DNA of 64,000 bases from Massilia kyonggiensis (GTDB taxonomy: Bacteria > Pseudomonadota > Gammaproteobacteria > Burkholderiales > Burkholderiaceae_D). The notes below the pieces were generated by a model. It saw only the letters and a list, made by a program, of their open reading frames with translations, was not told the DNA's origin and ran no database searches. Below, one piece after another: positions 1-8,233 of this stretch. The stretch lies in the NCBI RefSeq assembly GCF_024756235.1, contig NZ_JANUGY010000003.1:248001-312000 (forward strand), read 5' to 3'. Numbering within the stretch: the stretch's first letter is position 1; each line of letters opens with the position of its first letter. Both the position numbers and the translations under genes were made by a program.

Positions 1-672
1 GGCGCCTGCCACAGCCCCCGCAACGGCCTCGGTGCGACGGGATCACGGCTGTCCGGCGGCCACATCCCGATCGTCGGCTGGTACGCGCCCGCGCTGGACG
101 CCGACAACGAGGCAGGCCTCGGCAACTGGGACCAGGCGCACATCGTCCAACTGCTGCGCACGGGCGTCGCGCCGCGCGGTGCCGTGTTCGGGCCGATGGC
201 GGAAGTGGTGGGGCAAAGCCTGCAATACCTGACCGATGCGGACGCCGGCGCGATGGCGGCGTACCTGAAATCGCTGCCGGCCGATCCGTCGCCGCGCCGC
301 CCGTCCGTGGCGCCGCCCGAGGAGGTCATGAAGGCAGGCGGGAAGTTGTATGGGCACCATTGCGCGGACTGCCATGGCGCCGACGGCCGCGGTAAGAGCG
401 TCGCCGGCCATCCCGCGTATCCGCCGCTGACGGGCAACGGCGCGCTGACGATGGAGGATCCGGTGAACGCCATCCGCATCGTGCTGAACGGCGGCTTCCC
501 GCCCACCACGGCCGGGAATCCGCGGCCGTTCGGGATGCCGCCCTACAGTCCCGTGCTGGACGATGCGGAAGTGGCGGCCGTCGTGACGTATGTGAGGAAC
601 AGCTGGGGCAATGCGGCACCTGCCGTCACGGCGCCGGAAGTCAACCGGTGGCGGGCGGTGCCGCTCGACTGA
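1..672 (+). CDS. Diheme c-type cytochrome, 5' end outside the window
   Basis: The reading frame is open from base 1 and 223 residues are visible. It opens with GACH, which is the tail of a first CxxCH heme site cut by the window edge. A second heme site, CADCH, is encoded at 361-375, and an MPPY segment near 535 can supply an axial methionine. This two-domain layout is that of periplasmic cytochrome c subunits that take electrons from membrane-linked dehydrogenases such as alcohol or aldehyde dehydrogenases. Which dehydrogenase it serves cannot be told because the upstream genes are missing. The stop is at 670-672 and the next gene starts 16 bp later, so they probably share a transcript. Confidence 0.85.
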   Translation, partial: GACHSPRNGLGATGSRLSGGHIPIVGWYAPALDADNEAGLGNWDQAHIVQLLRTGVAPRGAVFGPMAEVVGQSLQYLTDADAGAMAAYLKSLPADPSPRRPSVAPPEEVMKAGGKLYGHHCADCHGADGRGKSVAGHPAYPPLTGNGALTMEDPVNAIRIVLNGGFPPTTAGNPRPFGMPPYSPVLDDAEVAAVVTYVRNSWGNAAPAVTAPEVNRWRAVPLD

Positions 673-688
673 TCACAAGGAGGGCAAT

Positions 689-904
689 ATGCCACTGTAT
701 CGCGTCTGGTACCGCAACAACGAGGAACCGCTGGAATTCACGACGCCCGGCCGCATCAGCGAATCGGAGATGCTCGACCAGGTGCTCGCACACGCAGGCA
801 TCGAGCCCACGGGCCCGACGACCGTGCAGGCACTCATCGCCACCCACGGCCTGGGCCCCGTGCGCTACACGGAAGACGAAAGCGAGATGAACGTCATCGG
901 CTAG
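689..904 (+). CDS. Small conserved-looking protein of unknown function (71 aa)
   Basis: The start ATG at 689 has a strong ribosome binding site, AAGGAGG at 677-683, which decides it over an earlier in-frame start inside the cytochrome gene. The product is acidic and soluble, has no signal peptide, cysteine or membrane segment, and begins MPLYRVWYRNNEEPLEF. I do not recognise a family. It sits right behind the cytochrome gene, so it may belong to that dehydrogenase operon. Its last 11 bp overlap the 3' end of the convergent DUF4865 gene. Confidence 0.6.
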   Translation: MPLYRVWYRNNEEPLEFTTPGRISESEMLDQVLAHAGIEPTGPTTVQALIATHGLGPVRYTEDESEMNVIG

Positions 905-1430
905 CCGTGGACACGTGGCCGACCGCATAGACCGGCGTCGCGGCATCGGCCGCCGGCTCGCTGTCCCACAGGCGGAAGCGCACCAGCGTCCACGTTCCCG
1001 GCTCGTAGCCCACGACCGCCGCGAGCGCGCGGCCGTCGTCGGCCGTCTCTTCCCTGCGCAACGCTGCCAGGTCCGTGCCGGGCGGGATCGTCCGCCGCTC
1101 GACGGACGCGAAGCGCGCGTGTTCGAAGCCGGGCGCACAGCGCGCCTGCCACACGAGCCACGTCGCCACCGCCGGCCGTCCGAACGCCTGCGACACGCCC
1201 GCGAATCCGGGGCCGTTCAGGAACGCGTGCATGCCCTCGACCGTGTTCCAGACGTAGAACGGGGCATAGGCGTTGTCCAACTCCGGCCCCGTCTTGCGCG
1301 CGCTGAGATAGGCCTTGAACAGCAGCCCCGGAAAACCGTCCGTCAGGTGGGCCTTGTCCGCGATGCGCCGTTCGATGATCGCCATGTCGTAGTCGGCCGG
1401 CAGCGGAAAGCGGTACTGCATCGCGATCAT
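894..1430 (-). CDS. DUF4865 family protein
   Basis: The 178-residue product fits the DUF4865 family in length and in its N-terminal block MQYRFPLPADYDMAIIERR and the central FYVWNTVEGMHAFL. The family has no settled biochemical role; its fold resembles dimeric alpha/beta barrel monooxygenase-like domains, and it commonly travels with tautomerase and carboxymuconolactone decarboxylase genes. The start used is the ATG overlapping the tautomerase stop by 4 bp, which points to translational coupling; an ATG three codons later is possible. It is the last gene of a three-gene operon facing a LysR regulator, so induction by a small aromatic or reactive compound is a fair guess. Confidence 0.7.
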   Translation of the reverse strand: MIAMQYRFPLPADYDMAIIERRIADKAHLTDGFPGLLFKAYLSARKTGPELDNAYAPFYVWNTVEGMHAFLNGPGFAGVSQAFGRPAVATWLVWQARCAPGFEHARFASVERRTIPPGTDLAALRREETADDGRALAAVVGYEPGTWTLVRFRLWDSEPAADAATPVYAVGHVSTASR

Positions 1431-1822
1431 GTTCTCTGCTCCGCCAGCGGCGCCGCGATGCCGTTGCTGAACGACCAGTCGGCGTAATCCGTCGTCTGGA
1501 CGATGATCATCAGGTCTTCCGGCCGCAGCCCGGGCGATTCGGCCAGCAGGTCGGCAAGACGCGTGTAAAACGCCTGCTTCGTATCCGCGTCGCGCGGCTT
1601 GCCCCCGGTGATACAGACGAGCAGGAAGTCGTCGCTGCGCGGGCCGCCGAGGTAATCGCGGTCGAAGATCAGTTCCTCGGGGTCGTGTTGATGGATGGCC
1701 TGGAAGCGGTCCGCGACGGGGATGCGGAACGCGTCGACGAGGGCCTGGTGCACGGCGTCCGACACGGCGCGCAGATAGTCGCGCGGTTTGCCGCGGCGCA
1801 GGGAGATGCGGGCGAAGGGCAT
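1427..1822 (-). CDS. Tautomerase-family protein
   Basis: The 131-residue product starts MPFARISLRRGK. After removal of Met, Pro becomes the N-terminus and is the catalytic base in the tautomerase superfamily. The length and the segment DRFQAIHQHDPEEL match the longer tautomerase subgroup (Tautomerase_2) rather than the 62-residue 4-oxalocrotonate tautomerase form. The expected activity is keto-enol tautomerisation of a small alpha-keto acid, but the substrate is unknown. It lies 10 bp behind the carboxymuconolactone decarboxylase gene and overlaps the DUF4865 gene by 4 bp, so all three are one operon. Confidence 0.75.
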   Translation of the reverse strand: MPFARISLRRGKPRDYLRAVSDAVHQALVDAFRIPVADRFQAIHQHDPEELIFDRDYLGGPRSDDFLLVCITGGKPRDADTKQAFYTRLADLLAESPGLRPEDLMIIVQTTDYADWSFSNGIAAPLAEQRT

Positions 1823-1832
1823 GGTCGTCTCC

Positions 1833-2144
1833 TCAATTCAAGTCGCCGAGCAGGCGCGCGGCGGTGGCGGCCGCGGGCCAGCCGGCATAAAAGGCCAGGT
1901 GCGTCACGACTTCGTCCAGCTCCTGCCGGGTGACGCCGTTGTCGAGCGCGGTCTGCAGGTGGAACGGCAGCTGGCCGTCGCGGCACAGCGCGATCAGGCA
2001 GGCAACCGTCACGAGGCTGCGGTCCCGTTTGCCCAGTTGCCCGCGCTCCCACACTTCGCCGAACAGCACGCGGTCCGTGATCTCGGCCAGCGGCGGCACA
2101 TGACCCAGGGCGCGCTGGCCCTGCCCTTTCAATGTCGTCGTCAT
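1833..2144 (-). CDS. Carboxymuconolactone decarboxylase family protein
   Basis: The 103-residue protein has the AhpD/CMD helical bundle pattern, including GKRDRSLVTVACLIAL and FHLQTALDNGVTRQELDEVV. It lacks the CxxC pair of AhpD, so it is not an alkylhydroperoxidase of that type. The start at 2144 is chosen because GGGAGCAAACG precedes it; an in-frame start at 2225 would run through the promoter region. It is the first gene of the operon with the tautomerase and DUF4865 genes and is divergent from a LysR gene, which is the usual setting for a LysR-activated detoxification or aromatic side-pathway operon. Confidence 0.75.
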   Translation of the reverse strand: MTTTLKGQGQRALGHVPPLAEITDRVLFGEVWERGQLGKRDRSLVTVACLIALCRDGQLPFHLQTALDNGVTRQELDEVVTHLAFYAGWPAAATAARLLGDLN

Positions 2145-2190
2145 CGTTTGCTCCCTGAATGGTTGACGCGACCATCGTAACGCCGTCAAA

Positions 2191-2229
2191 ATATTCTGAA
2201 AATCGAATATATTTGAATCGATCATTCAA
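2191..2229. promoter_or_regulatory. Putative LysR operator pair in the divergent promoter region
   Basis: Two dyads lie between the divergent genes. The first is a perfect repeat ATATTC-N8-GAATAT at 2191-2210, which holds the T-N11-A core favoured by LysR proteins. The second is TTGAAT-N5-ATTCAA at 2213-2229. The stretch is strikingly AT-rich compared with its surroundings. The adjacent LysR protein is the natural ligand; this is inference from position and symmetry. Confidence 0.55.
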
Positions 2230-2244
2230 TAATACGGGACGATC

Positions 2245-3102
2245 ATGCGTCGCACGAATTTTGATATGGACGCGCTGCGCAGCTTTTGCGCAGGCGTGGA
2301 CCTCGGCAGTTTCGCGAAAGCGGCCGACCGGCTGGGGCGGTCGACGTCGGCCATCAGCATGCAGATGAAGAAACTGGAAGGACAGGCCGGCACGGACCTG
2401 CTCCGCAAGTCCGGCCGGGGGCTGGAGCTGACCGCCGCCGGCGAAACGCTGCTGAGTTACGCCCGCCGCATCCTCGACCTGAACGACGAGGCGCGCACGG
2501 CACTGGCCGGCCTGGATCTCGAAGGCACCGTCAGGCTGGGGCTGCAGGAAGATTTCGGAGAGCGCCTGCTGTCGAACGTCCTCGGCCGCTTCACGCGCAG
2601 CCATCCGGACCTGCAGATCGAGGCCGTCATCGCCCGCAACAGCGAACTCATCGCGCAACTGCAGGCCGGGAAGATCGATCTCGCGCTCGGCTGGCACACG
2701 GGTGCGGACCTGCCGTACGTGGATTTGCTGGGCGACTATCCGATGCGCTGGATCGGGTCTGCCGCACAAGACCTTGCCCGCGAGCCGGTGCGCCTCGTCG
2801 CGCTGCAGGCGCCGTGCCTGATGCGCAAGGCGGCGACCGATGCGCTCGACCGGGCCGGCATCCCCTGGCGCGTCGTCTACACGAGCGCCAGCCTGGCGGG
2901 CATCTGGGCCGCGGTCGCGGCGGGACTGGGCGTGACGGTGCGGACCAGCCTGGGGCTGCCCGGCGACGTGCGCGTGCTCGATGGGCTACCGGCGCTCGCT
3001 GGCATCCGGCTTGCGCTGTACAGCAGCACGGCGACGCCGTCCCCGGCCTGTGCGCGCATGGCCGCGCTCATCAAGGAACACATCGTGGCCGCGCCGGGTT
3101 AA
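2245..3102 (+). CDS. LysR family transcriptional regulator
   Basis: The 285-residue protein has an N-terminal winged helix-turn-helix (residues about 5-64, with FAKAADRLGRSTSAISMQMKKLE) and a C-terminal periplasmic-binding-like effector domain from about residue 90. This is the normal LysR length and domain order. It is transcribed away from the carboxymuconolactone decarboxylase / tautomerase / DUF4865 operon and most likely controls it and itself through the dyads at 2191-2229. The coinducer is unknown. Confidence 0.85.
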   Translation: MRRTNFDMDALRSFCAGVDLGSFAKAADRLGRSTSAISMQMKKLEGQAGTDLLRKSGRGLELTAAGETLLSYARRILDLNDEARTALAGLDLEGTVRLGLQEDFGERLLSNVLGRFTRSHPDLQIEAVIARNSELIAQLQAGKIDLALGWHTGADLPYVDLLGDYPMRWIGSAAQDLAREPVRLVALQAPCLMRKAATDALDRAGIPWRVVYTSASLAGIWAAVAAGLGVTVRTSLGLPGDVRVLDGLPALAGIRLALYSSTATPSPACARMAALIKEHIVAAPG

Positions 3103-3256
3103 TTACGATCTGTTGTTTCTCGTCCATTATTGATCTATCTGCTTGACACCGTGCTAACATGCCGGGGCCCGGGTTTACAACTGGTCGCTTCACGTTTCTA
3201 CCCAAAAGTAAAATCCAGGATTAAATCGTTAAATAAACACCCTGAAGAGGTCAGTG

Positions 3257-4150
3257 ATGAATCGAGCCGTCGAACCCGATACAACGTACCCAAGCGCCAC
3301 GCTGCCGATCAGCACGGATGGGAAACTCTCCCTGGACCCGAAAAAAGCCCGGGAATTCGGGGAAGAACTGTCCGGCGTGTATTGCTTCGCTGCCCCCTTT
3401 CCCCACATCGTCATCGACGATTTTCTTCCGCGCGCCCTGATCGAAGAAATCTACGAAAAGTTCCCCAGGGAGAGGCTCGCAGACGATAAATTCTACGAGA
3501 ACAACTACGCAGGTCTGCACAAGCGCCAGGTATTGCCGGAGAGCTGCGAGGAACGTTTGCGCAGCATTTTTCATTTCTTTAATTCCGCGCCTGTCCTGCA
3601 GTTCCTGGAAGGCCTGACGACGATCGAGTCGCTCGTCGGCGACCCTTATTACTACGGCGGCGGCTTCCACGAAATCTTCCGGGGCGGAAAACTCGGCATT
3701 CATGCGGATTTCCGGGTGCACTCCCAATTGCATCTGGAACGGCGCATCAACATGCTCATTTACCTGAACAAGGACTGGGACCCCGCATACGGCGGCAACC
3801 TGGAACTCTGGGACAGGCAAATGACGGCGAACGCGGCAACCGTCGCGCCGCTGTTCAATCGCTGCGTGATTTTCAATACCGATGCCGATTCGTACCACGG
3901 CCATCCGGACCCGCTGAATACGCCGGACGACATCACGCGCAAATCGATCGCCCTGTACTACTACACGGCATCGAAAAAGGTCTATGAAGACACGCCGGCG
4001 CACTCGACCATGTACGTCGCCCGTCCGAACGACGCCGGCTCGGACAAGCGGCAGGCCATCCGGCTGAGGATCGAAAACTACAAGAAGGACTGGCTCCCGC
4101 CGGTCGCGCTCAGGGCGCTCGCGAAGATCAAGCGCAAGAAGAAAGCCTGA
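3257..4150 (+). CDS. 2OG-Fe(II) oxygenase (prolyl 4-hydroxylase-like)
   Basis: The 297-residue protein has the iron-binding triad of the double-stranded beta-helix dioxygenases: His149 and Asp151 in GIHADF, and a distal His near 214-216 in SYHGHPDP, followed by RKSIALYYYT, whose Arg/Lys can bind 2-oxoglutarate. It therefore should hydroxylate a protein or small-molecule substrate using O2 and 2-oxoglutarate. Similar proteins are often linked to polysaccharide or glycan biosynthesis, but no such genes are adjacent. The ATG at 3257 is preferred to a GTG at 3254; both have the same weak upstream AGAGG. The gene stands alone between LysR and a convergent PilT-like gene. Confidence 0.8.
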   Translation: MNRAVEPDTTYPSATLPISTDGKLSLDPKKAREFGEELSGVYCFAAPFPHIVIDDFLPRALIEEIYEKFPRERLADDKFYENNYAGLHKRQVLPESCEERLRSIFHFFNSAPVLQFLEGLTTIESLVGDPYYYGGGFHEIFRGGKLGIHADFRVHSQLHLERRINMLIYLNKDWDPAYGGNLELWDRQMTANAATVAPLFNRCVIFNTDADSYHGHPDPLNTPDDITRKSIALYYYTASKKVYEDTPAHSTMYVARPNDAGSDKRQAIRLRIENYKKDWLPPVALRALAKIKRKKKA

Positions 4151-4166
4151 GCCGGCAGCCGCTTCG

Positions 4167-5291
4167 TCAGACCATCTCCGCGAACCCGATCCGGTCGGTG
4201 GTCGCCGCGCGCGCTTCGTCCACGCCGACGACGTGCGCGGCCAGCAGCGCTTCCAGCACGCTGTTCATCGTGTGGCACCCGGGCCCGCGTCCCGCGTTCA
4301 TGTGGGCGCGGATGGCGCCCAGGTCGCCCTCCTCGATCATCGCCGCGACGGCCGGGTTGATGGTCAGGCATTCGGTCGCCAGGTGGTAGCGGTTGCCCTG
4401 CTTCGACGGCAGCAGCGCCTGGCACAGCACGCCGCGCAGCGCATGCGCGAGGGCCTGGCTTTGCGCGTCCGAATTGCCCAGCAGGCGCAGCATCTTTTGC
4501 AGGCCCAGCTCCGTCGAGCGCGCGTGCAACGTGGCCAGCACGAGCGGGCCGGATTCGGCCAGCGCCAGCGCTTCCTGCGCCGTTTGCGCGTCGCGGATCT
4601 CGCCGATGACGATCACGTCCGGGCGCTCCCGTAGGGCGTCAAGCGCGCCGAGGTAATAGCTTTCGACGTCGCCATCGACACCCACCTCGCGCTGCGTGAT
4701 GATGCATTTGCGCTGCGGGATCAGGGTCTCGACCGGGTCCTCGATGGTGATGATGTGGCCCGAGCGCTGCTTGTTGATCTCGTCGAGCATCGACGCGATC
4801 GTCGTCGACTTGCCCTGGCACGTGTCGCCGATGATCAGCACGAGGCCGCTCGTCAGGCGCGCGAATTCGCGCTCGTCGGCGTGCAGGCCGAGGCTGTCCA
4901 GGGCCAGCGGTTCCTTCGGGAAGCGGCGGATCACGCAGCCCAGCCGCTTCTTGCCCTGGAAGCTGAAGCAGTTGGCGCGGATGCGCGCCGTGTGCAGGTC
5001 GATCGAGCGGTCGAACGCGCGGTCGGCGATGCGCTCGGCCCAGTTCGGCTCGATGACGTCGAAGAACTCTTCCAGCTCTTCCTTCGTGATGGGCGAGTCC
5101 GTCACGGCCACGAGGCCCTTCGGCTGGCGCAGCATCAGGGGACTGTTCTGGTGAATGATGATGTCGGAAAACACCAGCTTCGAATTCAGCAGGTGCAAAA
5201 TCTGCTCGACCAGGGTGCCGAACACCGGATGGTCTTCGTTTTCGATATACGACAGGGTGGGAATCTGCGAGGACTGGTGGTATTCCATCAT
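4167..5291 (-). CDS. PilT/PilU-like secretion ATPase, orphan
   Basis: The 374-residue protein has the full GspE/PilT plan: an N-terminal PAS-like half, then a RecA-like half with Asp box IITIEDPVE, Walker B VIVIGEIRD and His box LATLHARS. Length and order fit the retraction ATPases PilT/PilU. The Walker A is unusual, GDTCQGKSTT, with Cys where PilT has Gly (GPTGSGKSTT); the GxxxxGKS frame is still intact, so nucleotide binding is likely. No other type IV pilus genes are near. It probably is a PilU-like accessory motor for pili encoded elsewhere. Two start codons are adjacent (5291 and 5288) with only a weak ribosome binding site. Confidence 0.8.
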   Translation of the reverse strand: MMEYHQSSQIPTLSYIENEDHPVFGTLVEQILHLLNSKLVFSDIIIHQNSPLMLRQPKGLVAVTDSPITKEELEEFFDVIEPNWAERIADRAFDRSIDLHTARIRANCFSFQGKKRLGCVIRRFPKEPLALDSLGLHADEREFARLTSGLVLIIGDTCQGKSTTIASMLDEINKQRSGHIITIEDPVETLIPQRKCIITQREVGVDGDVESYYLGALDALRERPDVIVIGEIRDAQTAQEALALAESGPLVLATLHARSTELGLQKMLRLLGNSDAQSQALAHALRGVLCQALLPSKQGNRYHLATECLTINPAVAAMIEEGDLGAIRAHMNAGRGPGCHTMNSVLEALLAAHVVGVDEARAATTDRIGFAEMV

Positions 5292-5427
5292 GCTTCGACG
5301 TGTTCAAACAGGCTCGGCTGAGCGATCCATTCATTATAAAACCGGCATCCTGTCAAAATTCCAACTGGAAAGATATTTTTTCCAACACCAAGCTTCGAGC
5401 GTGCCTTGGCCGCCACATCGCATCGAC

Positions 5428-5455
5428 TGTTAGCGCACGACATTTTCGTGTTAGC
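5428..5455 (+). promoter_or_regulatory. Direct repeat TGTTAGC x2, 21 bp apart, upstream of GH3 gene
   Basis: TGTTAGC occurs at 5428-5434 and again at 5449-5455, exactly two helical turns apart, just upstream of an AT-rich stretch with a TATAAC hexamer near 5470. No good -35 is present, which suggests an activator-dependent or operator-controlled promoter for the glycosidase. The half-site resembles those of LacI-type sugar regulators, but that is only a resemblance. Confidence 0.4.
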
Positions 5456-5485
5456 ATCTTTGAAAATTTATAACAGGAGACTACG

Positions 5486-8083
5486 ATGACTCGCCACATC
5501 CCCTTTCCGCTCGCACCTCTGGCACTCGCCGCCCTCTTCGCCACGGCACCCGCGCTGGCCCAGCAGGATCCGGCAGCCCGCGCCGCCCAACTCGTCGCCC
5601 AGATGACGCTGGAGGAAAAAGCCGCGCAACTGGGCAACGACGCACCCGCGATCCCGCGTTTGAAAATCCCGAAATACAACTGGTGGAACGAAGGCCTGCA
5701 CGGCGTCGCGCGGGCCGGCTACGCGACCGTGTTCCCGCAGGCCGTCGGCATGGCGGCGACGTGGGACGAGCCGCTGATGCACCAGGTCGGCGACGTCATC
5801 GCGACGGAATTCCGTGCCAAATACCTCGCCACGCGTGCCCCCGACGGCGGCACGGACTGGTACCGCGGCCTCACCGTGTGGTCGCCCAACATCAACATCT
5901 TCCGCGACCCGCGCTGGGGCCGCGGCCAGGAAACGTATGGCGAAGACCCGTACCTGACGTCGCGCATCGCCATCAACTTCATCCACGGCCTGCAGGGCGA
6001 CGATGCACAATCGTTCAAGACGATCGCCACCGCCAAGCACTTCGCCGTGCACAGCGGCCCGGAATCGAACCGCCACCGCGAAGACGTGCACCCGTCGCCG
6101 CACGACCTCGAAGACACGTATTTGCCGGCGTTCCGCGCCACCGTCACGGAGGGCAAGGTGGCCTCCGTCATGTGCGCGTACAACGCCGTCAACGGCATCC
6201 CCGCCTGCGCCAGCGACGACCTGATGGAACAGCACCTGCGCCGTGCCTGGGGTTTCAAGGGCTTCGTCGTATCGGACTGCGGCGCGGCCGCCAACATCTA
6301 CCGCGACGACAGCCTGCACTACACGAAGACGCCCGAGCAGGCCGTGGCTGCGTCGTTCAGCGCGGGCATGGACCTGATCTGCGGCGACTACCGCAACAAG
6401 ATGACGACCGAGGCCGGCCCCATCGTCAACGCCGTGCGCCAGGGAGAATTGAAGGAAGCCGTCGTCGACCGCGCGCTCGTGCGCCTGTTCGAATACCGCA
6501 TCCGCCTGGGCCTCCTCGACCAGAACCCGCCGCAGGCGTACGCCGGCATCAAGCCGACCGACAACGACACGCCGGCCCACCGCGCCGTCGCGCTGAAGAC
6601 GGCCCAGGAAGCGATGGTGCTGCTGAAGAACGACGGCCTGCTGCCCCTGAAAAAGACGCCGAAGACGATCGCCGTCATCGGCCCGAACGCGGACAGCGAA
6701 GATGCGCTGGTCGGCAACTACAACGGCCAGCCGTCGCATCCGGTGACGGTGCTGGCCGGCATCCGCGCCCGTTTCCCGGACGCGAAAGTCGTGTACGCGC
6801 CGGGCACGGGCCTCGTCGGGCCGGCGGAACCGCCCGTGCCGGATGCGAACCTGTGCGTGGACGCCGCGTGTCGCACGCCGGGCCTGAAGGCCGAGCATTT
6901 CGATGGCCCGGACCTGGCCGGCGCGGCGCGCAATGCCGTCGAAAAGAACGCCCGCGCCGCGTGGCAGGAAGGCGGCCACAATGCGTCCGCGCGCTGGACC
7001 GGCTACATCAAGGCGCCGCGCACGGGCGACTACAGCCTGCGCTACCTGAGCAACGCCGGCTACCGCATCTGGATCGACGGCAAGCCGGTCGTGGATGCGT
7101 GGGACGTCGGCGACACCCCGTCGATCGAAGCGGGCAAGGCGAAGCTGCAGGCCGGTAAAACCTATCCGATCCGGATCGAGGCCGTGCAGCGCGGCGCGCG
7201 CGGCGACCAGAAGCTCGTGTGGAGCACGCCCATCGACGCTGGCCGCGAAGCCGTCGACCTGGCCCGTCGCGCGGATCTCGTCGTGTTCGTGGCTGGCCTC
7301 TCCGCCAACCTGGAAGGCGAGGAACTGAAGCTGCAAGTACCCGGCTTCGTGGGCGGCGACCGCACGAGCCTCGACCTGCCGGCGCCGCAGGAACGCCTGC
7401 TGGAAAAGGTGGTCGGCACCGGCAAGCCGACGGTGCTCGTGCTGATGAGCGGCAGCGCGCTGTCCGTCAACTGGGCCGACAAACACGTGCCGGCGATCGT
7501 CCAGGCCTGGTATCCGGGCGGCGAAGGCGGCCATGCGGTGGCCGGCCTGATCGCGGGCGACTACAGCCCGGCGGGCCGCCTGCCCGTCACCTTCTACCGC
7601 GGCGTGGACGGCCTGCCGGCATTCAGCGACTACCGCATGGACGGCCGCACCTACCGCTATTTCAAGGGCGACGTCCTGTACCCGTTCGGACACGGCCTGT
7701 CGTACACGACGTTCCGCTACGGGACGCCGGCGCTGTCGGCGCCGTCCGTCGCGGCGGGCAGCCCGGTGAACGTGGACGTCGAGGTGGCCAACACGGGCAA
7801 GCGCGACGGCGACGAGGTGGTCCAGCTGTACGTGGCCAAGCCGGGCGATGACGCCAACCCGACCCTGGCCGGATTCCGCCGCATCCACCTGAAGGCGGGC
7901 GAACGCAAGCGAGTCTCGCTGGCGCTGGATGCACGCGCCCTGTCGCAGGTCGACGCGGCCGGCGCGCGCAAGGTCGTGCCGGGCGCGTACACGGTGTACC
8001 TGGGCGGCGGGCAGCCGGGGCATGCGCGGACCGTCAAGACGGCGTTGACGGTCACCGGGACGGCGTTCGCACTGCCCAAATAA
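5486..8083 (+). CDS. Secreted GH3 beta-glycosidase with PA14 domain
   Basis: The 865-residue protein starts with a clear Sec signal ending ALAQ. The GH3 N-terminal barrel carries the nucleophile Asp264 in GFVVSDCGAA, followed by the GH3 C-terminal sandwich that is interrupted by a PA14 insert (roughly residues 455-590, with GDYSLRYLSNAGYRIWIDG), and ends with a fibronectin III-like domain. This architecture is found in beta-glucosidases and xylan 1,4-beta-xylosidases that trim oligosaccharides in the periplasm or outside the cell. Substrate cannot be fixed from sequence; a xylo- or gluco-oligosaccharide is most likely given the GH43 gene further on. A ribosome binding site AACAGGAG precedes the ATG. 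Confidence 0.88.
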   Translation: MTRHIPFPLAPLALAALFATAPALAQQDPAARAAQLVAQMTLEEKAAQLGNDAPAIPRLKIPKYNWWNEGLHGVARAGYATVFPQAVGMAATWDEPLMHQVGDVIATEFRAKYLATRAPDGGTDWYRGLTVWSPNINIFRDPRWGRGQETYGEDPYLTSRIAINFIHGLQGDDAQSFKTIATAKHFAVHSGPESNRHREDVHPSPHDLEDTYLPAFRATVTEGKVASVMCAYNAVNGIPACASDDLMEQHLRRAWGFKGFVVSDCGAAANIYRDDSLHYTKTPEQAVAASFSAGMDLICGDYRNKMTTEAGPIVNAVRQGELKEAVVDRALVRLFEYRIRLGLLDQNPPQAYAGIKPTDNDTPAHRAVALKTAQEAMVLLKNDGLLPLKKTPKTIAVIGPNADSEDALVGNYNGQPSHPVTVLAGIRARFPDAKVVYAPGTGLVGPAEPPVPDANLCVDAACRTPGLKAEHFDGPDLAGAARNAVEKNARAAWQEGGHNASARWTGYIKAPRTGDYSLRYLSNAGYRIWIDGKPVVDAWDVGDTPSIEAGKAKLQAGKTYPIRIEAVQRGARGDQKLVWSTPIDAGREAVDLARRADLVVFVAGLSANLEGEELKLQVPGFVGGDRTSLDLPAPQERLLEKVVGTGKPTVLVLMSGSALSVNWADKHVPAIVQAWYPGGEGGHAVAGLIAGDYSPAGRLPVTFYRGVDGLPAFSDYRMDGRTYRYFKGDVLYPFGHGLSYTTFRYGTPALSAPSVAAGSPVNVDVEVANTGKRDGDEVVQLYVAKPGDDANPTLAGFRRIHLKAGERKRVSLALDARALSQVDAAGARKVVPGAYTVYLGGGQPGHARTVKTALTVTGTAFALPK

Positions 8084-8098
8084 GCGGCCGATCCGGGG

Positions 8099-8136
8099 CG
8101 GAATGCACGCGGTTTACACCGCCTGCGTGCATTCCG
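8099..8136 (+). terminator. Large hairpin after the GH3 gene
   Basis: A perfect 12-bp stem, CGGAATGCACGC at 8099-8110 with GCGTGCATTCCG at 8125-8136, encloses a 14-nt loop and is followed by GGTCCGGTTTTC. It starts 15 bp after the GH3 stop. The short T-run makes it a plausible but not textbook terminator. Confidence 0.55.
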
Positions 8137-8233
8137 GTCCGGTTTTCATGCGTTTTGTCGCAAACCGGTACCCCGCTCATCCCCTCCCGCTTACGATGTG
8201 CACATCGACACCATGCACATCAGGGAGACCACC

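Noticed and set aside
5425..5440. TTAGCGCAC upstream of the GH3 gene as another stress-regulon site
   Set aside because: The right half fits, but the left half (GACTG) does not and no hexamer stands 22 bp downstream. The gene is also unlike the regulon members.
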